From assembly GCF_023091745.1 (NCBI RefSeq), contig NC_068924.1, positions 71,140,832 through 71,204,831 of the forward strand: a DNA stretch of 64,000 bases, read 5' to 3'. Shown here piece after piece: positions 1-11,683 of the stretch. The translations under genes were made by a program, and so were the position numbers. The DNA is from Budorcas taxicolor. Its lineage: Eukaryota > Chordata > Mammalia > Artiodactyla > Bovidae. Positions within the stretch are counted from its first letter, which is position 1; every line of letters begins with the position of its first letter. Under the pieces are notes generated by a model. The model was not told where the DNA came from. It worked only from the letters and a program-made list of their open reading frames with translations, and did no database searches.

Positions 1-157
1 TTGTATATAGAAATCCAAAGACTCAACAACAACAAAAAGTAATAATAATAATCTTCTGGAACTAAGAAATTAATTCAGTTAAGCTGCAGGATATAAAATC
101 AACATAGAGAAATCAGCTACATTTCTATACAATTATAGTGAAACATCTGAAAAAGAA

Positions 158-525
158 ATGAAGAAAATTATCCTATTCACAATAGCATCAAAAACAGTAC
201 AATACCAAGGAATAAATTTAACCAAGGAAATGAAAGATCTGTACAATGAAAACTACAAGACTTCTTTGAAAAAAAGAACTGAAGAAGACACCAATAAAGA
301 CTTCTGTGTTCATGTATTGGAAGAATTAATATTGCTAAAATGTCCATACTACCAAAATCTATCTACAGATTCAGTGCAATCCCTATCAAAATTCCAATGA
401 TGTTCTTCCCAAAAATAGGAAAAAAAAAAAAAAAGAAATCCAAAATTTGTATAAAACCACCAAAGACCCTCAATTACCAAAGCAATCCCAAGAAAGAACA
501 AAGTCAGAAGCATCACACTTCCTGA
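158..525 (+). pseudogene. L1 ORF2 reverse-transcriptase-region relic, frameshifted
   Basis: Two overlapping open frames translate to L1 ORF2-like peptide. The first covers 158-400 ('TIASKTVQYQGINLTKEMKD') and the second, in another frame, begins near 340 ('ILPKSIYRFSAIPIKIP'). In intact L1 these segments are joined by about a dozen residues in one frame, and here a deletion near 295-320 separates them. A poly-A tract at 420-434 follows. No host function is expected. Confidence 0.8.
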
Positions 526-1387
526 CTTCAAACTATACTACAAAGTTGTAGTAACTAAAACAGTGTGGTATTAGCATTTAAAAAAAAAAAGGAGACATCA
601 ATGGAATCAATTAAATGGCCTAGAATTAAACACTGGCATATTTGCTCAACTAGTATTTGACAAAACAGCCAAGAACATCCAAGAGATGTTCAAAAAATCT
701 TGTTGACAAAACTGGGGAAATACATGCAAAAAAAATGAAATCAGAACCCTATCTCACACCATTCATAAAATGAACTTGAAATGAATCAAAGAATGAAACA
801 TAAGACCTGATACCAAAAAATGCCTAGAAGAAAACATAAGGAAGAAGCCCTTTGACACTGGCAATGCTTTCTTAGATATGACACTAAAACCACAAACACC
901 AAAAGCAAAAATCAACAAGTGGGACTACATCAAACTTAAAAGCTTCCACAAAGCAAAAGAAACAATCAACAAAATGAAAAGTTACCAACAGAAAGTGAGG
1001 AAATATTTGCAAAGCATATATTAGATAAAGAATTAATATCTGAATTTTATAAAGAACACACACAACTCAATAAGAAAAAATAAACACGCCTACTGAAAGT
1101 GGGCCTAGGAACTAAATAGATATTTCTCCAAAAATGACATCTCCAAATGGCCAACAGGTGCATGAAAACACTAATAATGAGGGAAATGCAAATCAAAACC
1201 ATGAAACATCACATCTGTTAGAATCGCTGTCATAGAGAAGACAAGAGCGAAATGTCAGGGAGGGTGTATAGAAAAGGGAAACTGGGGCACTGTATGAATA
1301 TGACCTGGAGGCCCCTCAAAAAAATTAAAAATAGAACTACTATGTGTTCTAGCAGTTCCACTCCTGGGTGTATAACCAAAGGAAATG

Positions 1388-1664
1388 CTGCTGCTGCTGC
1401 TGCTAAGTCGCTTCAGTTGTGTCCGACTCTGTGTGACCCCATAGGCGGCAGCCCACCAGGCTCCCCTGTCCCTGGGATTCTCCAGGCAAGAACACTGGAA
1501 TGGATTGCCATTTCCTTCTCCAATGCACGAAAGTGAAAAGGGAAAGTGAAGTCGCTCAGTCGTGTCTGACTCTTAGCGACCCCATGGACTGCAGCCTTCC
1601 AGGCTCCTCCATCCATGGGATTCTCCAGGCAAGAGTACTGGAGTGAGGTGCCATTGCCTTCTCC
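1388..1664 (-). mobile_element. Bov-A2 SINE, inserted in L1
   Basis: The copy starts with (ctg)n, the complement of the Bov-A2 (AGC)n tail, followed by the two Bov-A monomers read in reverse ('cttcagttgtgtccgactct' and 'cgctcagtcgtgtctgactc'). It is flanked by 13-nt direct repeats: accaaaggaaatg at 1375-1387 and accaaaagaaatg at 1665-1677, one mismatch. The L1 sequence resumes correctly after it, so the boundaries are well supported. Confidence 0.93.
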
Positions 1665-1835
1665 ACCAAAAGAAATGAAAGGCTATCAAAGAGAAATATG
1701 CATACCCATGTTTATTGTAGCAGGATTCAGAATAACCAAGACATAAAAACAACCTAAGTGCCTGTCAACAGATGAATGAAGAAAGATGTGAGATACAGAC
1801 ACACACAGAGAGGAATATTATTCAGTCATGAGAAG

Positions 1836-2048
1836 GGCTTCCCCGGTGACTCAGATGGTAAAGAATCTGCCTGCAATGTGGGAGACCTGGGTTCAGTCCC
1901 TGGGTCGGGAAGATCCCCTGGAGAAGGAAATGGCAATCCACAGCAGTATTCTTGCCTAGAGAATCCCGCGGACAGAGGTGCCCGGCAGGCTACAGTCTAT
2001 GGGGTTGCAAAGAGTCAAACACAGAGCAATTAACACTTTCACTGTCTT
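1836..2048 (+). mobile_element. Bov-tA SINE, inserted in L1
   Basis: A tRNA-derived head ('ggcttccccggtgactcaga', with 'gggttcagtccc' as box B) is followed by the Bov-A-like body ('ctggagaaggaaatggcaat'). Direct repeats tcatgagaag (1826-1835) and tcatgaggag (2049-2058) flank it. The L1 ORF2 sequence continues on both sides. Confidence 0.92.
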
Positions 2049-2515
2049 TCATGAGGAGGAAGGAAATCCAGCCATTTGCGGCAACATGGATGGATGCTGA
2101 GGACAGTATTCTAAGTGAGATAAGTAAGGCAAACGCGGTATGACATCAGTGATATGTGGAATCTAAAAAATTCAAACTCATAAAAACAGAGTAAAAGGAC
2201 TTCCCAGGGGTTGGAAGGTGGGGAGGTAGGAGAAATGTCCTTTGAGGGTATAAACTTGCAAGCAGTAGACAAATAAGTCTTGGAGATATAAGGCACTCAC
2301 AGTGAATATAGACAAAAATATTTTATTACAGTTATCAAACAGGCTAAGAGATTAGATCTTAATTATTCCCACTACAAATAATAATTACGTGACCTGACAG
2401 AGATGCTATTGCTACAGTGAGTCATATTACAATATATAATGTATCAAATGAACATGTTGTATGTCTTAAGTGTATAGAATGTTATCCATCAAATGTATAT
2501 CAATTTTTTTAAAGG

Positions 2516-4259
2516 AGGCTAGAAAGGGAGGAAGGCTAAAAAACAGAGGCAGAAAAATATCTGAGCATTTTTACTTCTTGTAGTCAAATTATTATGAATA
2601 AGTAACTGGTATTGTGTAGGTAATTATAAATTTCTGCCAGAGGTGGATACTTGAAAAAAAAATTAGTGTTTTGATAAAAAAAAAAAAAAAAAAACAGGAA
2701 GGAATGAGGATTGGGTAGCTGATCCACGTATGTCCAGCTAATCCACTGGACATATTTACTATATGCCCAGTGAAGGAAAACCTCTACAGCATTTCTGACG
2801 AATAATTTTATTTTACCACCTAAAAATCTCACATTGTCCAGTCTAGGCAAGAAAAGAAACTGTAAACAAAACTCTTGCCTCCCTTTATTTTGATAGAGAA
2901 TGTGTCAACTGCACTGGGGATTAATGTCCCCTGGCCCTCGGCATACTTTCCATTAATACTACTGCAAAGGAAAAGAAAGAACCTTGACAAGGTCCTTTTC
3001 TTTTGGATTCTTCATTTGATCCACCTCCTGGGCAGGCTGTTCCTTAGTTAACATTTGGGATGGAAGGTGAAGCAAAAATACCATATTACAAACACAAACA
3101 GAAAGTATTTCTTTTATGGAACAGAATAATTTTCATCTCTGAATTTCTATCCATTCCATTGGAAACATCGCTTAAAAACCATTTCAATTTCATTCATTTC
3201 ATCTGACAAGTTAGCATTGAGGTAGCTCTTTAAATATTTAATAATTGCTTGAGACACTTCCCTTTATTATAATCCTATGCTCAGAATTCCCAGACTCTCT
3301 CATCAATCCCAGGGCCTGGAACAAACAGAGGCAGTTAATTTCCAGGCAAACGCAAAGTCATGTGATCTCTATTACAATTTCCTGAAGGTCAAATGAAACA
3401 CTGGGTTTAAGGGGGTGTATGCATTCCTCTCCTTCCATTTCACTACTGATTTTTCTTTCGCTGCCCATCTGACTCTCCCCACCTCCACCGACATACACCC
3501 TCCCCATCAAATCAAACCGGACTTCTCTTAATCATCATCAAAAGTGAGACAAAAAGGTATACCTTTGGAGCATCAAGCCACAATTTCACACTCCATTTGC
3601 ACAAGAATTCAGAAGGCCACTAATGAGCTGTTTGCTTTTTTAGCAAGCATCTTTACAGTCATCATGGAAATGTGTTTTGGCGTGTCTCCCAGGGCACAAG
3701 AGCTATTTATGAGAGCTATCTTGAAGACCTGACATACATCATTAGGATGTCCACTACCATCTGCAAACTGGACATGGCCCAGAGACAGTTGGGAACAGAC
3801 TAGGAGAACTTTGATATATGAGGAAGGTGAACGTAGAAGTCACTTTTCATCTGTTTCATCCTGCCTGCCTCTGCAGCAATCCACTCCAGGCACCTGTAGG
3901 ACCCACCTTTCATTATCCCTCTTCTAGATCACTTAGCAGCATACAGTCTTATGTTTTAACCCATGGTGATGACCCAAGTTATAACCAGCCTTTCTTGGCA
4001 TGTTCAGTTCATCAACAATGGAACAAGAACTGTTTCTCACTTTCTATCTACCCTACCATCCATCACCCCCAGATCAGGGAATACCCTTCCCCAACATTTA
4101 CCACACAAAACACTCAAAGTAGCAAGAGAAATCAAGGCCAAAAATCACCTTTGACTCACTATTTGCTCTCATAACAACTGTAGTGTCAATACTTCTTGCC
4201 ACACTCTTCAGGATTTCTGAGCTTTGGCTGATTCCCAGCCACCAACAAGTAATTTGTAA
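2516..4259. other. Repeat-poor stretch without a recognised gene
   Basis: I see no lineage-specific repeat here apart from an A19 run at 2676-2694. Open frames are short and share no recognisable motif. The part at about 3500-3780 is repeat-free with few low-complexity tracts and is discussed as a possible conserved noncoding element. Confidence 0.6.
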
Positions 4260-4383
4260 GTCAGTTCGTTTCCATTCAGTCTCTAGTTATTGAATACCAA
4301 CTATGTGTCAGACACCAAAAACATGGAAGAATCCTTTCTCTGGAGGAACTTGCAGTGTACCAAGGTCACTGAGACCTTGTATG

Positions 4384-4588
4384 TTCAGTCACTCAGTCGT
4401 GTCCTTCTCTTTGTGACCCCATGGACTGTAGCCCACCAGGCTTCTCAGTCCAAGGGATTTCCCAGGCAAGAATCCTGGAGTGGGTTGCCATTTCCTCCTC
4501 CAGGGGATTTTCCAAACCCAGGGATCAAACCCGCAACTCTTGTGTCTCAGGAGACGGATTCTTTACCACCGAGCCACTAAGGAAGTCC
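4384..4588 (-). mobile_element. Bov-tA SINE
   Basis: It reads 'ttcagtcactcagtcgtgtc' at the left and ends with the complement of the tRNA-like head ('ttctttaccaccgagccact' then 'aaggaagtcc'). Possible short direct repeats (tgtat) lie at the ends. Divergence from the usual consensus is moderate. Confidence 0.88.
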
Positions 4589-4792
4589 ATATGTATATAT
4601 AAGAGTATTAATTTTAGTGGTGTGTACATACAAATGCTAGGACACCATGTGTCCAGATGGACATATAAAAGCACAGAAAAAGGACACATCACAAAACCAG
4701 AGAAATTAGAAGCTGCTTCCTTGAGAAGAATAAACACACTGAGTTATATTTTGAAGGATATATATAAGATCCTTTTTAGTCATGTTTAAAAA

Positions 4793-5114
4793 GAAGGAGA
4801 TCCAACCAGTCCATTCTGAAGGAGATCAGCCCTGGGATTTCTTTGGAAGGAATGATGCTAAAGCTGAAACTCCAGTACTTTGGCCACCTCATGCAGTGAG
4901 TTGACTCACTGGAAAAGACTCTGATGCTGGGAGGGATTAGGGGCAGGAGAAGGGGACGACGGAGGATGAGATGGCTGGATGGCATCGCGGACTCGATGGA
5001 CGTGAGTCTGAGTGAACTCCAGGAGTTGGTGATGGACAGCGAGGCCTGGCGTGCTGCGATTCATGGGGTTGCAAAGAGTCGGACACAACTGAGCGACTAA
5101 ACTGACCGACTGAA
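4793..5114 (+). mobile_element. Bov-B LINE, 3' end only (5' truncated)
   Basis: It begins inside the C-terminal coding part ('aggagatccaaccagtccat') and runs through the 'actttggccacctcatgcag' and 'gatgctgggagggatta' segments to the tail 'gcgactaaactgaccgactg'. Length about 320 bp. Candidate target duplications are A-rich (aaagaag near 4791 and 5124) and not decisive. Confidence 0.9.
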
Positions 5115-5960
5115 ATGAAAATAAAGAAGAGAGTAGAAGAAATCACAGGAGAAAAGATGCAGAAGCATGAAAACTAAGAGGAGGAGAAAAAAATAGGCAG
5201 TTCTGTACAAGAGTGAACATGTGAGGCCAAGAGTGAAATAAGATGGAGCAAGAGAGACGCGCTCAAGCCAGGGCACAGAAGGCCTTGTATACCATGCCAA
5301 GGAACATAGATTTTATTCCATGCTGGGGAGCAGTTGAAGGGGTTTTAGCAAGGGAGCTATATGCTGAGATTTATGCTTTGGAGCGGTCACCCTGGTATCT
5401 GAGCAAAGGATGAATTTAAGAGGGAAAAAGCAGAAGCAGCTGGCAGTGAGGAGGCTGTGGCAACAGAGCAGCAAGGATTTTACGTGGCCAGTCATCGTGG
5501 AGATAAAAGGAGGAGATGCACTCAGGAAAACATGGGGGAGGCAAGCCTGGCAAGATCTGGTGATTATCTGGATCCATGGAGTGAAAAAGAAGAAGATTAG
5601 AGGACCCCCACGCTGGTGACTTCTGTGAGTACAGATGCAAATACAGAAGAAGGAGTTGGTGTGAGGAAGAGAAGAGACCCCGCGTTCTGTTTCGGGCACA
5701 CTGTGTTTTGGAAGGCACTGTGGGACAACTCAGTGGATATGCCCAGACGAGAACTGGCTATCTGAACGTAGAACTGGGAGAAGGTGCCAGACGGGAGACA
5801 GAAGTGTGTAAATGAGTCACCGACGGGAGTTATTAAAACTGTGAGACAAGGTGCAGGTCACTTGGTCAAAATGTATAACAGGAGAATAGGAGTCGACTCT
5901 GTGAGGAAGGGTTGGGAAAGGCCACTGTTGAAGGGGAAAGCAAGGTAAGAGCAGCCCATG

Positions 5961-7304
5961 AGAAGCAGAGAGGTGGAACAGACAGAGCTAGAGGAAGACC
6001 ATCAGACGGGGGCAGAAGAGAAGCCGGGGAGGTTCAGAGTTCCAGGAATCAGAATGGAAAAACAAAGCAAATTCAACATACACACATTTTTATTTACTAC
6101 ACTCCTCTCAAAAAAACACACAAAAGGACCATTAAAATGGGTTTAACTAACAAATGCACAAAAATATAGACTAGGAAATACCAGCAGATTGGAGATGTCA
6201 ACAAAGTTTTGGAAATTAAAAATGTCAACAATTTAGTCAACTGGAAAAGAAAAACTGAAATATAGGTTCACAAGAGCTCTAGGGTGGAGTTAAAAAAATA
6301 GAAAAAAATTATGTCTATAATATGATCAAGAACTGGAGAAGAAGCACGTTTGCACCTCTAAGTATTTCCAGGCTGAAAGGATAAGCTAATTTGAAAATTT
6401 GTATAAAGAAGAGTTAAACTTATGTCCGACAGCTGGTGACTGCCCTGCCCAACCCAACCCCAGACTGGACCTCTGGAGACGTTGACAAGAGAGGTTCTGG
6501 TCTGAGGGACACCAGGTCCAGATGAGAGTAGGAACAAGGACTCTCACTGCAAAGAGGGCAAGGCAGGAGAACTCTAGCTGGGAACTTCAAGACTCCCGTC
6601 TTCCTCTTCTGCCGGGCTCCCAGAGTGCTGGCAGCCTCCTCACCTCCGCCTGCTTCACTTCTCAGGCAGAAGACAGAGGACACTTCTGTGGGAAACTGAC
6701 CTACTTAGGAAGAAAGAATTATACATACCAGTAACTGGAGGTGCACCAGTGAAAATGCCAAGTCATCATTTTATCAGCCTTCACCGAAGCTCTGCTATTC
6801 ATAAGAACTTCCAGTCGGTTCCAGACACTTTTATATAATTAGAAGTGCAGTCAGTGGTCACCACACACTTGAGGAGAGCACCTAATGTAGAAAACAGGGT
6901 CTAAACAATGTTTTTAAAAGGGGATATAGGGGGAAACGGGCAAGGATGCAAAGCTCTTAAAAGATGTAATTAGTATCTTCAAAAGAAGAAAGAAGACACT
7001 ATACCTGTGCTGCTCAAACAATATGGCTTTTCACCAATAAAACAAATGGTGACTGAAAGCGGAATGCATGATAGCAGAAATTTTAAAATGTATGCAATAG
7101 GATTAGAAGACGGAAGTAAATAAAGTTTCTGCAACAGCAGAAAAACACACCAAAACGCAATAATTTCCAGACAGAGAGAACTAAGGAAACACAACAGAGA
7201 TTAACAAAGAAATGATCAAAGAAAACTTTCAGAACAGAACTGAAGGACATGAGCTTCCAGAATAAGATGGTCCAACAAGTGCCCAGCACAAAGGATAAAG
7301 AATC
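5961..7304. other. No gene or named repeat recognised
   Basis: Purine-rich, AT-moderate sequence. The stretch near 6420-6700 is richer in G+C but has no CpG-island density and no exon-like signal that I can defend. Short open frames here show no recognisable motif. Confidence 0.5.
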
Positions 7305-7423
7305 CGGGAATTCCCTGGTGGTTCAGTGGTCAGAACTCAATGCTTTCACTGCCAGGGCCTGGGTTCAATCCCTTGGGGAATTAAGATCCCACAAGCCACA
7401 TGACATGGCAGGAAAAAAAAAAA
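7305..7423 (+). mobile_element. CHR-type tRNA-Glu-derived SINE
   Basis: The head 'gggaattccctggtggttca' with a box A-like 'tggttcagtggtcag' and box B 'ggttcaatccc' (7362-7372) is typical of cetartiodactyl CHR SINEs, followed by 'attaagatcccacaagccac' and a poly-A tail at 7413-7423. The flanks share a short repeat (aaagaat on both sides). Such elements are transcribed by Pol III from internal promoters when young. This copy is diverged. Confidence 0.85.
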
Positions 7424-8123
7424 GAATTATCACACTATGGTATATCAGTACATCATTGCAAAACTTCAGAATACCAGAAAAGACCCTAAAAAAATTCCAA
7501 AGAGATAAAACAGGTCATAAAACAGGCTTATTTATTTAATAAATATTAATTGAGGGCCTATAATTTATTCATAAAGTGACTTAAGATTTCAGATTAGAAG
7601 GAAATTTGGGAGTGAGCATTATGGACGTAAAACATTTTAGTCTGAGCTTACAGTGTCCTGGTAGTACAATCTCCTCACAATTCTATTTGTTAACCATCAG
7701 TACCCCTGTCAGCTGCTACAGCAAAAGTTCTTTCCTCAATGTAATTCTCAAGCTGATGCTGACCAATGACAGAAATGGCATGGCTTTCTTGCCTCTTAAT
7801 TTTTTCATCTCTAGTAAACAACAGCCAACTGGAAATTAGTTGACAAAATAGGCTGGGGGAGATAAATCATATTCTTAATCTGATCAGAGCTTCAAGGCTC
7901 AATCATAATGGCCCTATGTCCCTCACAGCCTTTTTAAATTTTATCTCATACAATTTGGTATCTAGAAACAATGGGTCTTCCAAATGAACTTCTTGGTTCT
8001 TCCTATGCCTTTTATTCTGCTTATAAACAAACTGATTCTTTCTGGAGCCCCTCTTTTTTCTTTTAGCACTTTATCAAATATAGCCAATAATAACATACAC
8101 ACCACACTTCTATATTCTAATAC
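7424..8123. other. No gene recognised
   Basis: AT-rich sequence without a recognisable young repeat. A short 'aataaatattaattgagggcc' motif near 7540-7560 could be the edge of an old relic. Nothing else can be supported. Confidence 0.5.
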
Positions 8124-8853
8124 TTGAACTAAAGAGCCTCTTGATGAAGGTGAAAGAGGAGAGTGAAAAAGTTGGCTTAAAACTCAACATCCAAAAAACT
8201 AAGATCATGGCATCTGATGCCATCACCTCATGGCATATAGATGGGGAAACAATGGAAACAGTGGAAGATTATTTTCTTGGGCTCCAAAATCACTGCAGAT
8301 GGTGATTGCAGCCATGAAATTAAAAGATGCTTGCTCCTTGGAAGAAAAGTTTGACCAACCTAGACAGTGTGTTAAAAAGCAGAGACATTACTTTTCCTAC
8401 AAATGTCTGTATAGTCAAAGCTGTGCCTTTTCTAGCAGTCATGTATGAATGTAAGAGTTGGACCATAAGGAAGGCTGAGCACTGAAGAATTGATGTTTTT
8501 GAACTGAGATGTTAGAGAAGACTCCCGAGTGTACCTTGGACTGCAAGGAGATCCAACCAGTCAATCCTAAAGGAAATCAACTCTGAATATTCATTGGAAG
8601 GACTGATGCTGAAGCTTCAATACCTTGGCCACCTGATGCAAGGAGCCAATTCATTGGAAAAGACCCTGATGATGGGAAAGATAGAAGGCAGGAGGAGAAG
8701 GGGGCAAAAGAAGACAAGATGGTTAGATGGCATCACCAACTCAATGAACATGAGTCTGAGAAAACTCCAGGAGATGGTGAAGGACAGAGAAGCATGGTGT
8801 GCAGTCCATGGGGTCACAAAGAGTCAGACACAACTGAGAGACTGAACAATAGC
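8124..8853 (+). mobile_element. Bov-B LINE, 3' quarter (5' truncated, decayed)
   Basis: It starts at 'gaactaaagagcctcttgat', just downstream of the reverse transcriptase YADD region, and continues through the C-terminal domain ('atttttggg'-type indels, 'gaattgatgtttttgaactg') to 'gagagactgaacaatagcaa'. Several one-base indels break the frame, including loss of a base in 'gaaaagtttgaccaacctag' near 8350. This is one of the more diverged copies here. Confidence 0.92.
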
Positions 8854-9198
8854 AATGTGAATTCTTCAGCAATAAGTTTGCCTCCCAACATATCACAGAA
8901 AATGTTTTAACCAGATGTTTTTCTTCATTACACAGAAGCCATCATTACTGCCTGCCATGAAACCACCCAGGAGTGCCACCTATTCTAGGCTTCTGTTACA
9001 GCAACACCCATTCCAGACGCCAATTTCTGTCTCAGTGAAGGTAATTCTAGCTATCGTAAGAGCCAAATCCCAAATTCACAGTGGCCTGAATCAAAGTTCA
9101 ATGCAATCAAAGTTCAAACTAATGATCTTGCTTGATGGTCAGCCTTTCACCTGATTACTCTGGGATCCATGCTCTTCCCATTTGTGGCTCTATCAGCA
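8854..9198. other. No gene or named repeat recognised
   Basis: About 345 bp of unique-looking sequence between a Bov-B tail and a Bov-A2 element. No motif or repeat was recognised. Confidence 0.5.
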
Positions 9199-9477
9199 GA
9201 GAAGGCAATGGCACCCTACTCCAGTACTCTTGCCTGGAAAACCCCATGGACGGAGGAGCCTGGTAGGCTGCAGTTCACGGAGTCGCAGAGTCGGACACGA
9301 CTGAGCGACTTCACTTTCACTTTTCACTTTCATGCATTGGAGAAGGAAATGGCAACCCACTCCAGTGTTCTTGTCTGGAGAATCTCAGGGACGGGGGAGC
9401 CTGGTGGGCTGCCGTCTGTGGGGTCGCACAGAGTCGGACACAACTGAAGTGACTTAGCAGCAGCAGCAGCAGCAGCA
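9199..9477 (+). mobile_element. Bov-A2 SINE with (AGC)n tail
   Basis: Two Bov-A monomers in sense orientation ('gagaaggcaatggcacccta' and 'ggagaaggaaatggcaaccc') are joined by the 'tcacttttcactttcatgca' linker and end in 'gacttagc' plus an (agc)n tract at about 9456-9477. Length and order match a complete Bov-A2. Direct repeats were not clear. Confidence 0.93.
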
Positions 9478-9551
9478 ATGGAGTTCTCTGCCTCCAGTCA
9501 GCAAAAGGGAAGAGTGAATTTAAGAACAGGAGTGAGTGATGTCTGCAGGCC

Positions 9552-9903
9552 TTGTTGTTGTTCAGTCACTCAGTTGTGTCAGACTCTGCGACTCTATGCA
9601 CTGTGGCACACCAGTCTTCCCTGTCCTTCACTGTCTCCCAGAGTTTGCTCAAACTCATGTCCATTGAGTCGGTGATGCCATCCAACCATCTCATCCTCTG
9701 TTGCCCTCTTCTCCTCCTGCCTTCTATCTTTCCCAGCATCAGGGTCTTTTCCAATGAGTTGGCTCTTCACATCAGGTGGCCAAAGTATTGAAGCTTCAGC
9801 ATCAGTTTTTCCAATGAACATTCAGGCTTAATTTTCTTTAGGATTGATTGGTTGGATCTGCTTGCCGTCCAAGGGACTCCCAAGAGTCTTCTCCAGCACC
9901 ATG
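9552..9903 (-). mobile_element. Bov-B LINE, 3' end only
   Basis: In reverse orientation it runs from 'gttgttcagtcactcagttg' (tail side) through 'tttcccagcatcagggtctt' and 'aggtggccaaagtattgaag' to 'cccaagagtcttctccagca'. It is 5' truncated in the C-terminal coding region. The translated complement shows the family peptide 'GKIEGRRRRGQQRMRWLDG'. Confidence 0.92.
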
Positions 9904-11171
9904 ATTTACAGGCTAGGCTGGGAAATAGTACATGACACTTCTCACAGCCCTTTGCCTGCACCTCAATCAAATGGCTATATTTAAATGTAAAGAAGACTAG
10001 AAGTGCAGTCTAATTGTGCCCCCTGGATGAAGAGGGACAGGTTCTAAGAGCAGCTGTCTGGTCTCTGACACAGAAATAATCAGCATACGAATGCATATTT
10101 AAAAGCAGAAGATCTGATGAGATCATGTGGCAATAATTACAGATTAAGAAGACATCTGAAGACTGAACCCTGGGGCACTCCAGAATTTACAAGTCAGGAA
10201 GCTAAAGAGAAATCAGCAAATGAGACCTAAAAGAAGCAAAGGTGAGCTAGGAGGAAAACCAAGGAAGTGAAGGACTCACAGAAGTCAAGTGAAGACAGCT
10301 TTTCAAGGCAAACAGAGATCACCATTTACAAAGTGCTGCCAACAGGTCAGGTAAGATGGTGAACGAAAGCCCAGCATTGCATGTAACAACATGAAGATCA
10401 CCACTGCACTTGAACAAAGCATTTTCTAGGAAGAAAGGAAGATGAAAGCCTGGGTGAGGAGAGACTGGGACAGTGATCATGGATAAGTCTTCCAGAGAAT
10501 TCTGTGGTGAAAGAGAGAACATAAATGGGATGGGAATGAGGCAGGAGGTAAACGGGCCTCCAGTTAGACATTTACAAGGAGCCTCCTGCTTATGCTTTGA
10601 GACAGAGATAATAACAGGATCAGGATAAGCAGTTGGACTTTGTCTCCTGTGGACACTTCTGGATAACTGTAATGGCAGGAGCAGAGACAGGCTAATCCCT
10701 GCTTAGGTAAAAATAAGGAGGCCACATATTTCTCATTCTTATGGTCAAGGAGACCGCCCCAGACCACACACCTTTCTGGTGTGTAGAAGGGTTCTGAGGA
10801 ACCTTTTTCAGCAGAGGGGGCACTAGCCCATAACATGGCCTGAGATCCTCAGAGACCTCCCAGAGACCCTTGCACTGAAATCCATCTTGGCTAAAAGATG
10901 TGTGTGCACACAGGGTAGGGCCTTGAGTCAGATCAGATACAGGGGTGAAGCAAGATGGCTGGCCAGAGGAAAACAAAGACCCAGAAAACTGTCCCTACAT
11001 TAGCCATCTAAGCCACCCCCACAGCATGTAACTTTCTCCGAGTCCTGCCCATGTGTCTAGCTGCACGTACTTTTCTAACAAACACTTTACTTGTTTCACC
11101 GTTTTCCACCTCTCTGCTAAAATTCTTTTCACAAAGAAGACAAGAGCCAGGGTCCTGCTTCCAGCCACTAG
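9904..11171 (+). repeat. Old unassigned repeat relic (about 10040-10570) and unique flanks
   Basis: 'gaaccctggggcactccaga' near 10166-10185, 'gctaggaggaaaaccaagga' near 10247-10266 and 'caggtcaggtaagatggtga' near 10342-10361 match the later segments of the same ancient multi-copy repeat seen elsewhere here. The rest, 10570-11171, holds no feature I can name. Confidence 0.45.
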
Positions 11172-11237
11172 TCCCTGGTGGTCTAATGGTTAGGATTCAG
11201 CCCTCCCACGTCCTAGGATCAGTTCGCAGACAGGGAA
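11172..11237 (+). pseudogene. tRNA-Glu-like relic (tRNA pseudogene or SINE head)
   Basis: 'tccctggtggtctaatggtt' followed by 'aggattcag' matches the first half of vertebrate tRNA-Glu, and 'cagggaa' can close the acceptor stem. The anticodon position reads CCC rather than CTC, box B is degraded ('ggatcagttcg') and the span is about 66 nt instead of 72, so it cannot be a working tRNA. It lacks the CHR-type 'taagatcccacaagcc' extension and a poly-A tail. It may be an isolated tRNA pseudogene or an old SINE head. Confidence 0.6.
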
Positions 11238-11683
11238 CTGAAATCAAGCTCCTAAACACCACGGTCATCCTAGATGAGTAGCAGAATTAAGAGTGTGTGG
11301 TCAAGTGAAGGTGTGGGGTTTGTTCTGTGTATTTGTTTTATCTATTTATTAACATAGGAACTATTACAGCATTTTTCAATTGATGCCAATGACTCAGGAA
11401 GAGGCAAATGTTATGATGTAGGAGAAAGAGGGGACTCTCACTGGAGTAATGTCCTCTGATAGTGGAAAAGGGACAAGACACAATGTACAAGAAAAGGGGG
11501 CTCCTTAGATAGTTTACAGCAGCAAAAAGGGAAGGCAGAGTATGTGATACAGATTCAGGGACTTCTGGTTGCCAGTCCAGCAGGTAAGGAGCTTGGAAAT
11601 CATCACTCCTGTCCTCAGTGTGGGAAGAGAGATGAAAAAAACTGAAGACCAACAACTCTTCTTGGGTCGATCAGAGAACTGAG

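Larger units (their letters stand above)
1..2515 (+). mobile_element. Old L1 LINE, 3' half (ORF2 C-terminal part plus 3'UTR), L1M type
   Basis: A continuous degraded match to mammalian L1 runs from late ORF2 (the stretch encoding 'YRFSAIPIKIP' near 360-400, then the 'gggactacatcaaactt' region near 920) through the typical ORF2 end ('gcaacatggatggatgctga' near 2082-2101) into the 3'UTR, fading near 2510. Indels and stops break every frame, so it is dead. Two younger SINEs (1388-1664 and 1836-2048), each with direct repeats, interrupt it. Its left end lies outside the window. The A-rich bias of the + strand fits sense L1. Exact subfamily was not determined. Confidence 0.88.
4260..5960 (+). repeat. 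Ancient mammalian interspersed repeat relic, family unassigned, with two younger insertions
   Basis: It starts with a degraded 'gttattgaataccaactatgtgtcagacac' type motif near 4285-4316 and continues after the insertions with 'aaggccttgtataccatgcc' at 5280-5299 and a gap-rich match over 5320-5900. The same ordered motifs recur at 22.8-23.9, 43.7-47.3, 52.4-53.0 and 61.1-61.7 kb. I recognise the pattern as an old multi-copy mammalian repeat but cannot assign the family name without a library search. Confidence 0.5.

Noticed and set aside
1252..1536. Open frames spanning SINE sequences (here and at many SINEs)
   Set aside because: They arise because Bov-A and Bov-tA units contain few stops. 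The same peptides recur at every SINE copy.
11172..11237. A functional tRNA-Glu gene
   Set aside because: Short by about 6 nt, wrong anticodon (CCC) and damaged box B.
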